From the NCBI RefSeq assembly GCF_000241345.1, contig NZ_BAED01000048.1, positions 62,001 through 126,000 of the forward strand: a stretch of 64,000 nt of DNA. The letters run 5' to 3'. Source of the stretch: Gordonia amarae NBRC 15530. Its GTDB lineage: Bacteria > Actinomycetota > Actinomycetes > Mycobacteriales > Mycobacteriaceae. The stretch's first letter is position 1. Each line of letters begins with the position of its first letter. Shown here in pieces: positions 15,274-23,267 of this stretch. The notes below the pieces were generated by a model. It was not told the origin of the DNA and did no database searches. It saw only the letters and a list, made by a program, of their open reading frames with translations. Position numbers and translations under genes: made by a program.

Positions 15274-16121
15274 GTGCCGTGCCCGAGACGTTGACCATCG
15301 CCCTGTGGCAGTGCGAGCCGCTGCCCCCGGTCGAGTCGTTGCTGGGCGATCACACCGTCGCCGAGAACCTGGAGCGTCTGGACGCCAAGATGGCGGAGGT
15401 CGCGGGCACCGTCGAGCTGCTGGTCACCCCCGAGATGTTCGTCGGCGGATACAACGTCGGGGCAGAGGCCGCGCGCCTGCGGGCCGACCCGGCGCTGCGG
15501 GACATGACCGTTCCGCCCGTCGACGGTTCTGTCGCGGACGCGGTGTCGCACATGTGCGCCAAGCATGGCGTCGCCGTCGTCTACGGCTGCGCCGAGATCG
15601 CCGACGACGGCTCGGTCTACAACACCGCGCGCCTGGTCGACGCCACCGGCACCCATCTGGGCAGCCATCACAAGACGCATTTGTTCGGCGAGCTCGATCG
15701 GGAGATGTTCACCGCCGGCGCCGATCGGGCGCCGGTGATCGAATTCGGTGGCTGGCATATCGGTCTGCTGATCTGCTACGAGGTCGAGTTTCCCGAGATG
15801 GCTCGCTCGCTGGCGGCACGCGGTGCCGATCTCGTCTGCGTGCCCACCGCCAATATGGCCCAGTACAACGACGTGCAGCGGGTGCTGCTGCCGGCCCGGG
15901 CGCTGGAGAACCAGGTGTTCCTCGCCTACGCCAACGGCGTCGGCACCGAAGGTGACATCACGTACGGCGGGCTGAGCACCATCCTCGGACCCACCGGTAT
16001 GTCGGTGGCCGACAGGGGCGGGGCACCCGACCTCGTCACCGCGACGATCGTCCGCACCGACATCAAACGCGCACGCGGCCAGTTCTGCTACCTCGACGAC
16101 GTCAACCGCGACGTCCACTGA
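15270..16121 (+). CDS. Carbon-nitrogen hydrolase (nitrilase superfamily), probable amidase
   Basis: 283-residue nitrilase-superfamily enzyme with the Glu-Lys-Cys triad: Glu55 in LLVTPEMF, Lys135 in HHKTHLFG and Cys169 in LLICYEVEFPE. Members cleave nitriles or, more often, amides to acids. Its ATG overlaps the stop of the monooxygenase gene (ATGA), so the two enzymes are made together. The amide product of the monooxygenase is the obvious substrate, in place of the amidase-signature enzyme IaaH used by plant-associated bacteria. A branched-chain or aryl amide from another amino acid is equally possible. It is probably cytoplasmic, as no signal peptide is seen. Confidence 0.85.
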   Translation: MSAVPETLTIALWQCEPLPPVESLLGDHTVAENLERLDAKMAEVAGTVELLVTPEMFVGGYNVGAEAARLRADPALRDMTVPPVDGSVADAVSHMCAKHGVAVVYGCAEIADDGSVYNTARLVDATGTHLGSHHKTHLFGELDREMFTAGADRAPVIEFGGWHIGLLICYEVEFPEMARSLAARGADLVCVPTANMAQYNDVQRVLLPARALENQVFLAYANGVGTEGDITYGGLSTILGPTGMSVADRGGAPDLVTATIVRTDIKRARGQFCYLDDVNRDVH

Positions 16122-16139
16122 CCCGGCATCGGCTGGCAC

Positions 16140-16164
16140 GCCCCCGTCTCGTCGACGGCGGGGC
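16140..16164. terminator. GC-rich hairpin between convergent units
   Basis: gcccccgtc / gacggcggggc imperfect stem between the amidase gene (plus) and the serine hydrolase gene (minus). There is no clear T-run. Confidence 0.45.
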
Positions 16165-16181
16165 CTGAGAATATGCCGCCG

Positions 16182-17696
16182 CTACCCGGCGACCACGCGG
16201 TAGTGGTCGGTGACCAACGACGGTTCGCCCTCGGGTTTGCGGCCGCCGGCGTCGGCCACTGACATCGAGAACCGTTGGACCAGTGGGGTATTGAGGCCGA
16301 TCAAGTCGATATCACAGAGCAGCGCGCCGCGCTGGCACTGGATCGACCACCGCAGGTGCGCCGGATCGGACGCTGACACGATGCGTTCGGTGAAGTCGCG
16401 GCCGTCGTCGACGATCGACCCGGTGGCCGACAGCGCCTCGGACAGGCGGCGTTCCCGGACCTCGACGGGTATATCACGCAGGACATTGCGGGTGAACAGC
16501 CCCGCCGCAGCCGCGATGGGGCGCCTGCCTCGGACGATGGAGTCCAGTTCTTCGGCCGCGGCAAGGGTTTCCGGCCACGGCCTGATGGTCTCCGCCGGCG
16601 CGTCCAGCCGGGTCAGTACGTCGGCGAGGATGTCGGTGGCCACCCGTGCGGCGGGGAAGTCGTCGGAGTTGCCGAACACCACCACCCCGAAACCAGTCGC
16701 CGGATGCCAGCGCATGTGTGAGCCGAATCCGGGCAACGAACCCGAATGTGCGCACACCCGGCCGAAACGGTGATCGAGCTCGACGACGAGTCCGTAACCG
16801 TAACCGGCGCCGTCGAGTTCGCGGTCTCCCGCGTGCCGGTTGGTGGTGGGGATGACCGTGCGGGGAGTCTGCATCCGGCGCCGCGCCGCCGCCGACAGCA
16901 CCTCGCCGGTGCCGGACGGGCCGAACGCCGCGCCCAGGAATCCCATCCAGGTGGCGATGTCGCCGACCGTGCTGAACAGGTCGCCGATACAGCCCAGCGC
17001 ACCCGAGGCCAGAAAGGGTTCGGGCGCGAAAGTCGCACCGCCGTCGAACGTCCGGAAGCCGTATGCCAGGTCGGCATCCGCCGGATACGACGACGCCTCG
17101 TTGCGGGTGTCCGCCAGCCCCAGGGGTTCCAGGATGCGTTCGCGCACAACGTCGAACACCGATCGCCCGGTCAGCACCTCGATCGCCCGGCCCACCAGGG
17201 CGATACCGAGATTGGAGTAGCGGTATTCGGTGCCGGGGGTGATCGGCAGCCGCAGACCGTCGGTGAGAACGCCGGTCAGCCACTCGCGGGATTCGCCCAG
17301 GTGCTCATCGCCCCACGGATTGTCCTCCGCCAGGCCCGCCCGGTTGCACAGCAGGTCGTCGAGTGTCGGGTCGATCTGCTCGGAACCGTAACGGGCGGAG
17401 GATAGTTCGGGGACGAGGGTGCGGGCACGGGCATGCAGATCCAGGGTCCCGTCTTCGGCGAGCGACAGTGCCGTCGCCGCGAGGAACGACTTGGACATCG
17501 ACGCGATCCGGAACACTGTGCGCGCCGTGGTGGCGGCACCGTCGCGGCGCGGTTCGCCGTGCGTGTGCGCGGCCACCACCCGCCCGGCGTAGGTGACGGC
17601 GGCGACGGCGGCCGGGGCCACCCGCAGCGCACCGCTGTCCAGCATGGACGTCAAGGCGGTGTCGGCGACCTGCCCGATCATCGTGTCGCCGGTCAC
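16182..17696 (-). CDS. Serine hydrolase, class C beta-lactamase/S12 family
   Basis: 504-residue penicillin-recognising hydrolase, without a signal peptide. The nucleophile motif is SMSK (Ser66-Lys69), YSN is at 160-162, and HSG occurs in the HSGSLPGFG stretch, all in the order of class C enzymes. About 130 C-terminal residues form an extra domain. Relatives include D-aminopeptidases, D-amino acid amidases, esterases and DD-peptidases; being cytoplasmic, this one probably acts on imported molecules rather than defending the wall. The GTG start overlaps the stop of the glutamine amidotransferase gene by 4 bases. It is the last gene of the coupled operon running from 23173 down. Confidence 0.87.
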   Translation of the reverse strand: MTGDTMIGQVADTALTSMLDSGALRVAPAAVAAVTYAGRVVAAHTHGEPRRDGAATTARTVFRIASMSKSFLAATALSLAEDGTLDLHARARTLVPELSSARYGSEQIDPTLDDLLCNRAGLAEDNPWGDEHLGESREWLTGVLTDGLRLPITPGTEYRYSNLGIALVGRAIEVLTGRSVFDVVRERILEPLGLADTRNEASSYPADADLAYGFRTFDGGATFAPEPFLASGALGCIGDLFSTVGDIATWMGFLGAAFGPSGTGEVLSAAARRRMQTPRTVIPTTNRHAGDRELDGAGYGYGLVVELDHRFGRVCAHSGSLPGFGSHMRWHPATGFGVVVFGNSDDFPAARVATDILADVLTRLDAPAETIRPWPETLAAAEELDSIVRGRRPIAAAAGLFTRNVLRDIPVEVRERRLSEALSATGSIVDDGRDFTERIVSASDPAHLRWSIQCQRGALLCDIDLIGLNTPLVQRFSMSVADAGGRKPEGEPSLVTDHYRVVAG

Positions 17697-18391
17697 CGGC
17701 CGAGGACCTCGGCCGCGAAGGCATCCGTCATCCGCCGTGCGGCGACGGTGTTGTCGGCGTCGACGCGGCGTGCGCCGTCGATCAGCTCATCCAGCGAGTA
17801 GCCCTCACCGGCGAGTGCCGCATCCTCCCATTCACGCAGGTCCTCGGCGGCGACCTCGGGATGGAACTGGACGCCGCGGACGTGCTCGCCGAGCCGGAAG
17901 GCCTGATTCGCAACAGCGTCCGAGGACGCGAGCAGTACCGCATCGGCAGGCAGCCGGGTGATCATGTCCTCGTGGTTCTCGATCATCGGTGCACCGGCAC
18001 CGAGCGTGGCCAGCACCGGGTCGCCGGTGCCGGCCGTGGTCGGCAGGATCTCGACGGCGCCGCGTTCGACCGGACCGAATGACTTGCGTACCTCGCCGCC
18101 CGCGATGTCGGCGAGAAGCTGCCCGCCCAAACAGATTCCGAAGGTGGGCAGGTCGGCGTCGACGGCGCGGGCCGCCAGTTCGCGCTCGGCGCGGAGCCAC
18201 GGGGCGCGATCGAACTCGTCGGGCATGAATCCGCCGCCCAGCATCACCAGTCCGTCGACACCGGACAGGGAGTCGGGCACCCCGTCCGGTGCGTGGACGG
18301 TGACCACGTCGAGCCCGGCGTCGGCGAGCCAGCCCGCCATGCGCCGCGGCGGCGACGTGGCGGCGTTGATGATGACCAGAACGGTACTCAC
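17693..18391 (-). CDS. Class I glutamine amidotransferase domain protein
   Basis: 232-residue stand-alone class I GATase of the GuaA-like group. The nucleophile is Cys87 in FGICLGGQ, and His177 with Glu179 in FHPEV complete the triad. No synthetase domain is attached, so it may be a gamma-glutamyl hydrolase (PuuD-like), or supply ammonia or accept a gamma-glutamyl group for a partner. In this operon, among peptidases, hydrolysis of a gamma-glutamyl bond, as in gamma-D-Glu of murein peptides or gamma-glutamyl conjugates, is an attractive but unproven role. Its GTG start lies 2 bases after the dipeptidase stop, and its own stop overlaps the serine hydrolase start. Confidence 0.85.
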   Translation of the reverse strand: MSTVLVIINAATSPPRRMAGWLADAGLDVVTVHAPDGVPDSLSGVDGLVMLGGGFMPDEFDRAPWLRAERELAARAVDADLPTFGICLGGQLLADIAGGEVRKSFGPVERGAVEILPTTAGTGDPVLATLGAGAPMIENHEDMITRLPADAVLLASSDAVANQAFRLGEHVRGVQFHPEVAAEDLREWEDAALAGEGYSLDELIDGARRVDADNTVAARRMTDAFAAEVLGR

Positions 18392-18393
18392 GA

Positions 18394-19554
18394 CTATGTG
18401 CCCACCTGTTCTCTCGGGGAAGTGTTCGCCGGACGCATACCGGCGGAGCTTGATTCGGCGGCGTGCCGGCCCGCCACGTCGACGGCGGGGACGAAGGCGG
18501 CCTCGCCGGGGAGGTCCGCCGCACCGGCGAGGAACCGGGCGTGGTCGGCGTCGGCGACCTCGAGCACGCGCAGGATGTTGGTGTGGGCGGCGGCAACCAG
18601 GTCGGCCTCCGACCAGCCGCGGCCGCGCAGTTCGCCGAGCAGTCGCTGATAGCCGCCGACGTCGCCGAGACCGTCGGGCATGGCGTCGGTGCCGTCGTAG
18701 TCGGCGCCCAGACCCACCGCCCCGATACCGGCGACCTCTCGGATGTGGTCGAGATGATCTGCCACATCGGCGATCCCGACCGGTGGCGGGTCGCCGTGCT
18801 CGCCCGCGTTCACCCAGTCGCGCCGCGCGTCGGTCAGGAACGACGGCACGAACGCCACCATCGCCACACCGCCCGCCGCGCCGATGCTCGTCAGCACGTC
18901 GTCGGGTACGTTCCGGGGGTGATCGCACAACGCCCGCGCACCCGAATGCGAGGTGATGAGCGGGCGTTCGGAGACCTCCAGCGCGTGACGCATCGTGGTG
19001 GGTGCGACGTGCGCGATGTCCACGAGCATGCCGATGCGGTTCATCTCCCGCACCACCTGCCTGCCGAAGTCCGACAGCCCGCCGTGCCGCGCCTCGTCGG
19101 TGGCCGAGTCCGCCCAGTCGATGGTGCGCGACCAGGTGAGCGTCATATACCGCACACCCGCCCGCGCGTAGGCGCGCAGCACCGCGAGCGAACCGTCGAT
19201 CTGTGCGCCGCCCTCCACGCCGAGCAGCGACGCGATCCGGCCCGACGCCATCACCCGGCGCACATCGTCGGCGGTGCGGGCCACCGCCAGATGCTTCGGA
19301 AAAGCGTCGACGAGCCGGTGCACGAAATCGATCTGTTCCAGCGTTGCCGTCACCTGCTCGGCACCCCGCAACACCGGATCAACCCACACCGACCAGAACT
19401 GGCCGCGCACCCCGCCGGCGTGCAGACGCGGAATGTCGGTGTGCAGGTGGGGGACCGGGCCGTCGAGCCCGTCGACATGGTAGGCGCGGGTCTCCCGGCA
19501 TGCCCACGCCAGATCGTTGTGGCCGTCGATCACCGGAATCATCGGCGCCGTCAC
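18394..19554 (-). CDS. Membrane dipeptidase-type peptidase, M19 family
   Basis: 386-residue zinc dipeptidase of the renal-dipeptidase family (amidohydrolase fold). Metal ligands are seen in DGHND (His12, Asp14), in the LLGVEGG Glu, and in the later SHSGARALCDHPRN region with the ADYDGTD loop. M19 enzymes cut dipeptides and accept a D-residue at the C-terminal side, and renal dipeptidase also opens some beta-lactams. There is no signal peptide, so it should act in the cytoplasm on imported dipeptides. The GTG start overlaps the stop of the aminotransferase gene (GTGA). Confidence 0.9.
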   Translation of the reverse strand: MTAPMIPVIDGHNDLAWACRETRAYHVDGLDGPVPHLHTDIPRLHAGGVRGQFWSVWVDPVLRGAEQVTATLEQIDFVHRLVDAFPKHLAVARTADDVRRVMASGRIASLLGVEGGAQIDGSLAVLRAYARAGVRYMTLTWSRTIDWADSATDEARHGGLSDFGRQVVREMNRIGMLVDIAHVAPTTMRHALEVSERPLITSHSGARALCDHPRNVPDDVLTSIGAAGGVAMVAFVPSFLTDARRDWVNAGEHGDPPPVGIADVADHLDHIREVAGIGAVGLGADYDGTDAMPDGLGDVGGYQRLLGELRGRGWSEADLVAAAHTNILRVLEVADADHARFLAGAADLPGEAAFVPAVDVAGRHAAESSSAGMRPANTSPREQVGT

Positions 19555-20435
19555 CTCTCGCGCGCCCCGAGGGCGTCGTTCATCATCGCGGTCACGTCAT
19601 GGTCGACGGCAACCGGCGTGCCGTCGAGGCTGCGGACCGGTGCAGCGCCACGGGTCGAGGAGCACAGCCACATCGCGTCGGCGCGGCTCAGGTCGGCGGG
19701 AAACAGCTCGCCCACCCGGGTCTGCGCACCGACGAGATCGAGGGCGGCGAACACGTCGCCCTGCGTGGTGCCGGGCAGCACGCCGAGCGAGGTGGGGATG
19801 GTGACGTAAGTGCTGTCGATCCGGGCGATCAGCGTCGAGTTGGGGCCTTCGAGGACGTAGCCGTCTGAGCTGACGAAGATGACGTCGTGGGCGCCGCGCC
19901 GGGCCGCCTCCCGCAGCGCCGCCTTGTTGATCGCGTAGGCGAGGGTCTTGGCGCCCTGCAGCAGCCACGGTGAGGTCTCGCTGACGTCGTGCCGGTAGCC
20001 ACGATCGAGCAGTACCACGTCGATCCCGTCGAGCCGGGCCCGGGTGGGGTCGTCGGGGACGAAACCGTACGCGAAACCGGTGGGGATCTCCTCGGTTTCG
20101 ACCCCGCGCGTCATCACGAACTTGACCGCCGCGAACGGGGCGTGCGGTGCCATCTCGGCGGCGGTGACCTCGACGGCGCGACGCCACAACTCCCGTTCGG
20201 GGACGGGCAGATCCATCATGGCCGCCGATCGGGCGAAGCGGTCGAGATGCGGGTCCATCGCCTGCGGCAACCCGTGGTGCACGAGGATCGTCTCGAAGAT
20301 CCCGTCGCCGCGGGTCACCCCGAGGTCGTCGGTGCGCAGCACGGCGTCGGTGACCTCGCGCCGCGTGATGACGGCGTCGGGGTCGTCGCCGGCGGGCCGG
20401 GACAGGTCGAGGACGTACAGGGTGAGTGGCTGCAT
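19551..20435 (-). CDS. Class IV PLP aminotransferase (aminodeoxychorismate lyase/D-amino acid aminotransferase-like)
   Basis: 294-residue fold-type IV PLP enzyme. RGDGIFETI is near 42, the PLP lysine is probably Lys163 in GAKTLAYAINKAALR, and DVIFVSSDGYVLEGPNST supplies Glu196. By sequence it looks closest to aminodeoxychorismate lyase (PabC) of actinobacteria. The operon context (racemase, dipeptidase, amidases) makes a D-amino acid transaminase equally likely, since the two activities are hard to separate by motif. The ATG at 20435 has a short ggaaag ribosome site. It ends in a 4-base overlap with the M19 gene. Confidence 0.82.
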   Translation of the reverse strand: MQPLTLYVLDLSRPAGDDPDAVITRREVTDAVLRTDDLGVTRGDGIFETILVHHGLPQAMDPHLDRFARSAAMMDLPVPERELWRRAVEVTAAEMAPHAPFAAVKFVMTRGVETEEIPTGFAYGFVPDDPTRARLDGIDVVLLDRGYRHDVSETSPWLLQGAKTLAYAINKAALREAARRGAHDVIFVSSDGYVLEGPNSTLIARIDSTYVTIPTSLGVLPGTTQGDVFAALDLVGAQTRVGELFPADLSRADAMWLCSSTRGAAPVRSLDGTPVAVDHDVTAMMNDALGARER

Positions 20436-20469
20436 GCGGTGTTTCTTTCCGGTGTGTCGAGTGCCGGGG

Positions 20470-21597
20470 TCAGGCGGCGTCGTCGTCGCTGCTGTCGAAG
20501 CCGCGCAGGGTGTTCTGCTCCACCCAGTGCATGTCGACCTCGTGGCCGATGCCGGGCCCGGTGGGGACGGTGACGACGCCGTCGTGGGCAATCACCGGCG
20601 GTGTGATGACGTCGCGGGCGTAGTACTTGTCCGACCCCGACACGTCCGAGGGCAGGGTGAATCCGGGCAGCGACGAGATGGCGACGTTGGCGGCGCGGCC
20701 CACCCCGAACTCGTGCATCCCGCCGCACCACACCGGGATTCCCGCGTCGGTGGCCACGTCGTGGGCCTCCCGCGCCACCGTCAGGCCACCCATCCGGGAC
20801 ACCTTGATGTTGAGCACCCGGCCGGCCTTCATCGCGATCATCGTGTGCAGGTCGTGCACGTCCACCACCGACTCGTCCAGGCAGACGGGGGTGCCGATCC
20901 TGCTCTGCAGGCGCGAGTGGGCGACGAAATCCCTTGGTGCGTAAGGTTGCTCGATCATCGTCAACTCGGCGTCGTCGAGGGTGGTGAACACCTTGGCCGA
21001 CGCGTCGTCGTCGGGGTAGGCGCCGTTGGCGTCGACGTGCAGGTCGAGGCCCGGGTGTGCGGCGCGTACCGCGGCGACGGGTTCGGTGTCCCAGCCCGGT
21101 GCGATTTTGAGCTTGACCCGCCGGTAGCCGGCGTCGACTTGGTGCTGCACCTGCACGAGCAGATCGTCGATGGTGGGTTCGATGCCGAGCGACACCCCGG
21201 CCACCACCTCGGAGCGGGTGCCGCCGAGCGCCGCCGCCAGCGGGGTTTCGGTGGTGCGGGCGTACAGATCCCATGCGGCACCGGAGAATCCGGCCTTGGC
21301 GAATTCGTGCCCACGGATCTTGGCCCAACTCGCCTCCAGCTCGGCGGGTGTCTCCCACTCGGTGTCGAGGGCGCGCGGCACGAGATAGTCGATGGCGATG
21401 TCGAAGGCCGTTTCCGTCGTCTCCGAGCAGTAGTACGGGTCGGCGGGGGAGGCGATCTCGCCCCAGCCGGTGCGGCCGTCGGCGTCGGTGGCCGCGACGA
21501 GCAGATGGGTGAGGCCGGACTTGCGGTGCGAACTGGTCTGGAAACTGTGCACCAGATGCAGCCGCACCTCGAAGATGCGGAGCCGTTCGAGCCTCAT
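20470..21597 (-). CDS. N-succinylamino acid racemase / o-succinylbenzoate synthase-type enolase
   Basis: 375-residue enolase-superfamily enzyme of the NSAR/OSBS group. Catalytic Lys164 is in KLKIAPGWD, the metal ligands are Asp189 (DANGAY), Glu216 (IEQP) and Asp241 (CLDES), and the second Lys265 is in NIKVSRMGG, the same numbering as known racemases. Dipeptide epimerases usually differ in the KIAPGWD stretch, so NSAR is preferred. Enzymes of this kind racemise N-succinyl amino acids. Beside a COG3375 acyltransferase and an M20 deacylase they form the described path turning D- into L-amino acids. The WCGGMHEFGVGRA stretch differs from the usual GGMLETGIGRA. Its ATG overlaps the SIS-protein stop. 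Confidence 0.88.
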   Translation of the reverse strand: MRLERLRIFEVRLHLVHSFQTSSHRKSGLTHLLVAATDADGRTGWGEIASPADPYYCSETTETAFDIAIDYLVPRALDTEWETPAELEASWAKIRGHEFAKAGFSGAAWDLYARTTETPLAAALGGTRSEVVAGVSLGIEPTIDDLLVQVQHQVDAGYRRVKLKIAPGWDTEPVAAVRAAHPGLDLHVDANGAYPDDDASAKVFTTLDDAELTMIEQPYAPRDFVAHSRLQSRIGTPVCLDESVVDVHDLHTMIAMKAGRVLNIKVSRMGGLTVAREAHDVATDAGIPVWCGGMHEFGVGRAANVAISSLPGFTLPSDVSGSDKYYARDVITPPVIAHDGVVTVPTGPGIGHEVDMHWVEQNTLRGFDSSDDDAA

Positions 21598-22322
21598 GGA
21601 TGTGTCCCCTTCTCTGGTGTGTGGGGGGTGGGTGTGTGGGGCTGGTAGAGGTCCAGGGCGGTGGCGAGTTCGTCGCGGATGGTCAGCCGCCGGCGCGCAC
21701 CCTTGGCGCTCGCGGTGGTCAACGTGCTGAGCAGATGGCAGACGGCGGCCATCGCGGTGGGGGAGTCGGCGTACGAGGCGCTGTCGGTGCGGACCCGGAT
21801 CGTCGCGTCGGCCAGCGGGGTGAGGGGGGCGTCGTCGCTGTCGGTGACCAGCACCAGTTTGCCGCCCGCGGCGCGAAACAGTTCGCCCAGCTTGGTGGTC
21901 TCGCGGCGATAGCGGCGCAGCGAGAACGCGATCAGCAGGTCCTTGTCACGCACATCGGTCAGCACCGTCAGCGGGGTCAGGGCGTGCCCGTCGATGAGGA
22001 ACACGTTGGACAGCGTCGCCGACAGATCGGCGCTGAGCAGCCCTGCGTACATCGCGGACTTGCCTTCACCGGTGATGTACCGGCGGCGGGCACCCAGGAT
22101 CACCGCGGCCGCCTGCGGCACCGCGCCGCTGGCCGCGAGGTCCTCGAAAGTCAAAGCCAGGGAACGTGTCTCGGCTTGCATGACCCGGGTCTGCACCTGT
22201 TCGGAGGAGGCGTTGGTGCGCAGTCGCTCTCCGAAGCGCTCGCCGGGCGAGGACAACCGGGGGTCCTCGTTGTGGGAAGAGGCGCCGTCGTGGGAAGAGG
22301 AGTCGTCGTGGGATGCGGTCAT
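21594..22322 (-). CDS. SIS-domain protein, RpiR/MurR-like but without helix-turn-helix
   Basis: 242-residue protein with one sugar-isomerase (SIS) domain at about residues 60-205. RRYITGEGKSA, DLLIAFSLRRYRRET and KLVLVTDSDDAPLTPLAD match the SIS half of RpiR regulators. The first 45 residues are Ser/His/Asp-rich, and there is no room for the about 75-residue RpiR helix-turn-helix. MurR, an RpiR protein, senses N-acetylmuramate 6-phosphate, so a sugar-phosphate or muropeptide ligand is possible here, but the SIS domain alone cannot bind DNA in the usual way. The ATG at 22322 was chosen because it gives an ATGA overlap with the GNAT gene; a longer upstream frame exists but is out of keeping with the coupling. 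Confidence 0.72.
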   Translation of the reverse strand: MTASHDDSSSHDGASSHNEDPRLSSPGERFGERLRTNASSEQVQTRVMQAETRSLALTFEDLAASGAVPQAAAVILGARRRYITGEGKSAMYAGLLSADLSATLSNVFLIDGHALTPLTVLTDVRDKDLLIAFSLRRYRRETTKLGELFRAAGGKLVLVTDSDDAPLTPLADATIRVRTDSASYADSPTAMAAVCHLLSTLTTASAKGARRRLTIRDELATALDLYQPHTPTPHTPEKGTHP

Positions 22323-23173
22323 GGCGCCCGGACCGCCAGATAGGCCGCGGTTCCGGTGGCCGTGTTTCGGGCGGGGGCGTTCCCGTCGGTCGTCGGCCGC
22401 GTGCGATGACATGACACCAGTATCAGCCCGTCGTCCAGCAGCGCCCGCACCGCCGCCCGGATCCGCGTGTTCACCGTCGAACCGGGGTCGTCACCGGCCC
22501 GCTCCGGCAGGGCCAGCCACTGCCCGCCGAAGGCCGCCGGACTGCCGTCGGCCGGAATCGGGTGGCCCCAGTCGGACTCGGTGAGCGCGGGCGGTGGCAG
22601 ATGCCGGATCGAGGCGAACGGATCACCGTCGGCCGCCCGGGTCAACGACCATTCGACGACGATGCGGTCGGTGCCCTCGCGCCCGTAGTAGTCGGGTGCG
22701 TAGGCCACACCCTCGGCGCCAAGGGAACAGAAGTTGAAGTGCGCGTTGCGGGCGAGCAGCGGATCGAAGGTCCAGCGCATCGCGGTCTGCCCCCAGCGCA
22801 GGGCGATGTCACGCTGGGCGAGCTTGAGGGTGCGGCCGATCCCGCGGCCCTGACAGGAGTCGTCGATGACCGCGGCCTGCGAGTAGTGGAACGATCGGCC
22901 GTGGTGGTCGAGGCCGGCGAAACCGTAGGCGAAGCCGACGAGCTGATCGGACCCGGTGTAGGCGCCGACCGCCGACCCCCCGTTCTGTGCCAGCGCCGAC
23001 AGCAGGTTGGGGTTGAGCCCGAACTCGGGCCGGCTGTAGCCGAAGACCCGCGTGTACAGCTCGCCGGCCGCCTGGAAGTCCTCGAAACGGCGCAGTGTGC
23101 GTACCTGTGGTGCGGCGGCGGGTGTGGACACGGAACGATCTCTCGGGGGCTGGGACATGGGATTCACGGACAT
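22319..23173 (-). CDS. GNAT-family acyltransferase (COG3375-like, probable amino acid N-succinyltransferase)
   Basis: 284-residue GNAT enzyme. The acyl-CoA loop is QGRGIGRTLKLAQRD near residue 110, followed by MRWTFDPLLARNAHFNF and GVAYAPDYYG, the hallmark stretch of the COG3375 group. COG3375 proteins are found next to N-succinylamino acid racemases and are proposed or shown to succinylate D-amino acids before racemisation. That fits the NSAR three genes later and the M20 deacylase divergent from it. It is the first gene of the minus-strand operon, with a clear promoter at 23190-23218. A second ATG five codons in could be used. Confidence 0.85.
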   Translation of the reverse strand: MSVNPMSQPPRDRSVSTPAAAPQVRTLRRFEDFQAAGELYTRVFGYSRPEFGLNPNLLSALAQNGGSAVGAYTGSDQLVGFAYGFAGLDHHGRSFHYSQAAVIDDSCQGRGIGRTLKLAQRDIALRWGQTAMRWTFDPLLARNAHFNFCSLGAEGVAYAPDYYGREGTDRIVVEWSLTRAADGDPFASIRHLPPPALTESDWGHPIPADGSPAAFGGQWLALPERAGDDPGSTVNTRIRAAVRALLDDGLILVSCHRTRPTTDGNAPARNTATGTAAYLAVRAP

Positions 23174-23189
23174 ATGAATCGTAAAAGTA

Positions 23190-23218
23190 ACGATATCTTG
23201 CGAGTATATCCCTCACAA
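23190..23218 (-). promoter_or_regulatory. Promoter of the GNAT-to-serine-hydrolase operon
   Basis: On the minus strand TTGTGA (plus 23213-23218) and TATCGT (23190-23195) are 17 bases apart, in an AT-rich gap between divergent operons. The -10 is identical to that of the monooxygenase gene. The leader would be about ten bases long. Confidence 0.55.
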
Positions 23219-23267
23219 GACCAAGATAGGATACATAAGTGTCCTGACAATCTGTGGAGGCCACCTC

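Noticed and set aside
16182-17696. Class C enzyme as an antibiotic-resistance gene
   Set aside because: No signal peptide, a large extra C-terminal domain and a catabolic operon context argue for an intracellular hydrolase.
20470-21597. Menaquinone enzyme MenC (OSB synthase) as the main role
   Set aside because: The fold cannot exclude it, but no other men genes are near, whereas GNAT and M20 partners of the racemase pathway are.
21594-22412. Longer SIS-protein frame starting at 22412 as a full RpiR regulator
   Set aside because: The extra 30 residues (Arg/His/Gly-rich) lie inside the GNAT gene and contain no helix-turn-helix. The ATGA overlap at 22322 is a better start.
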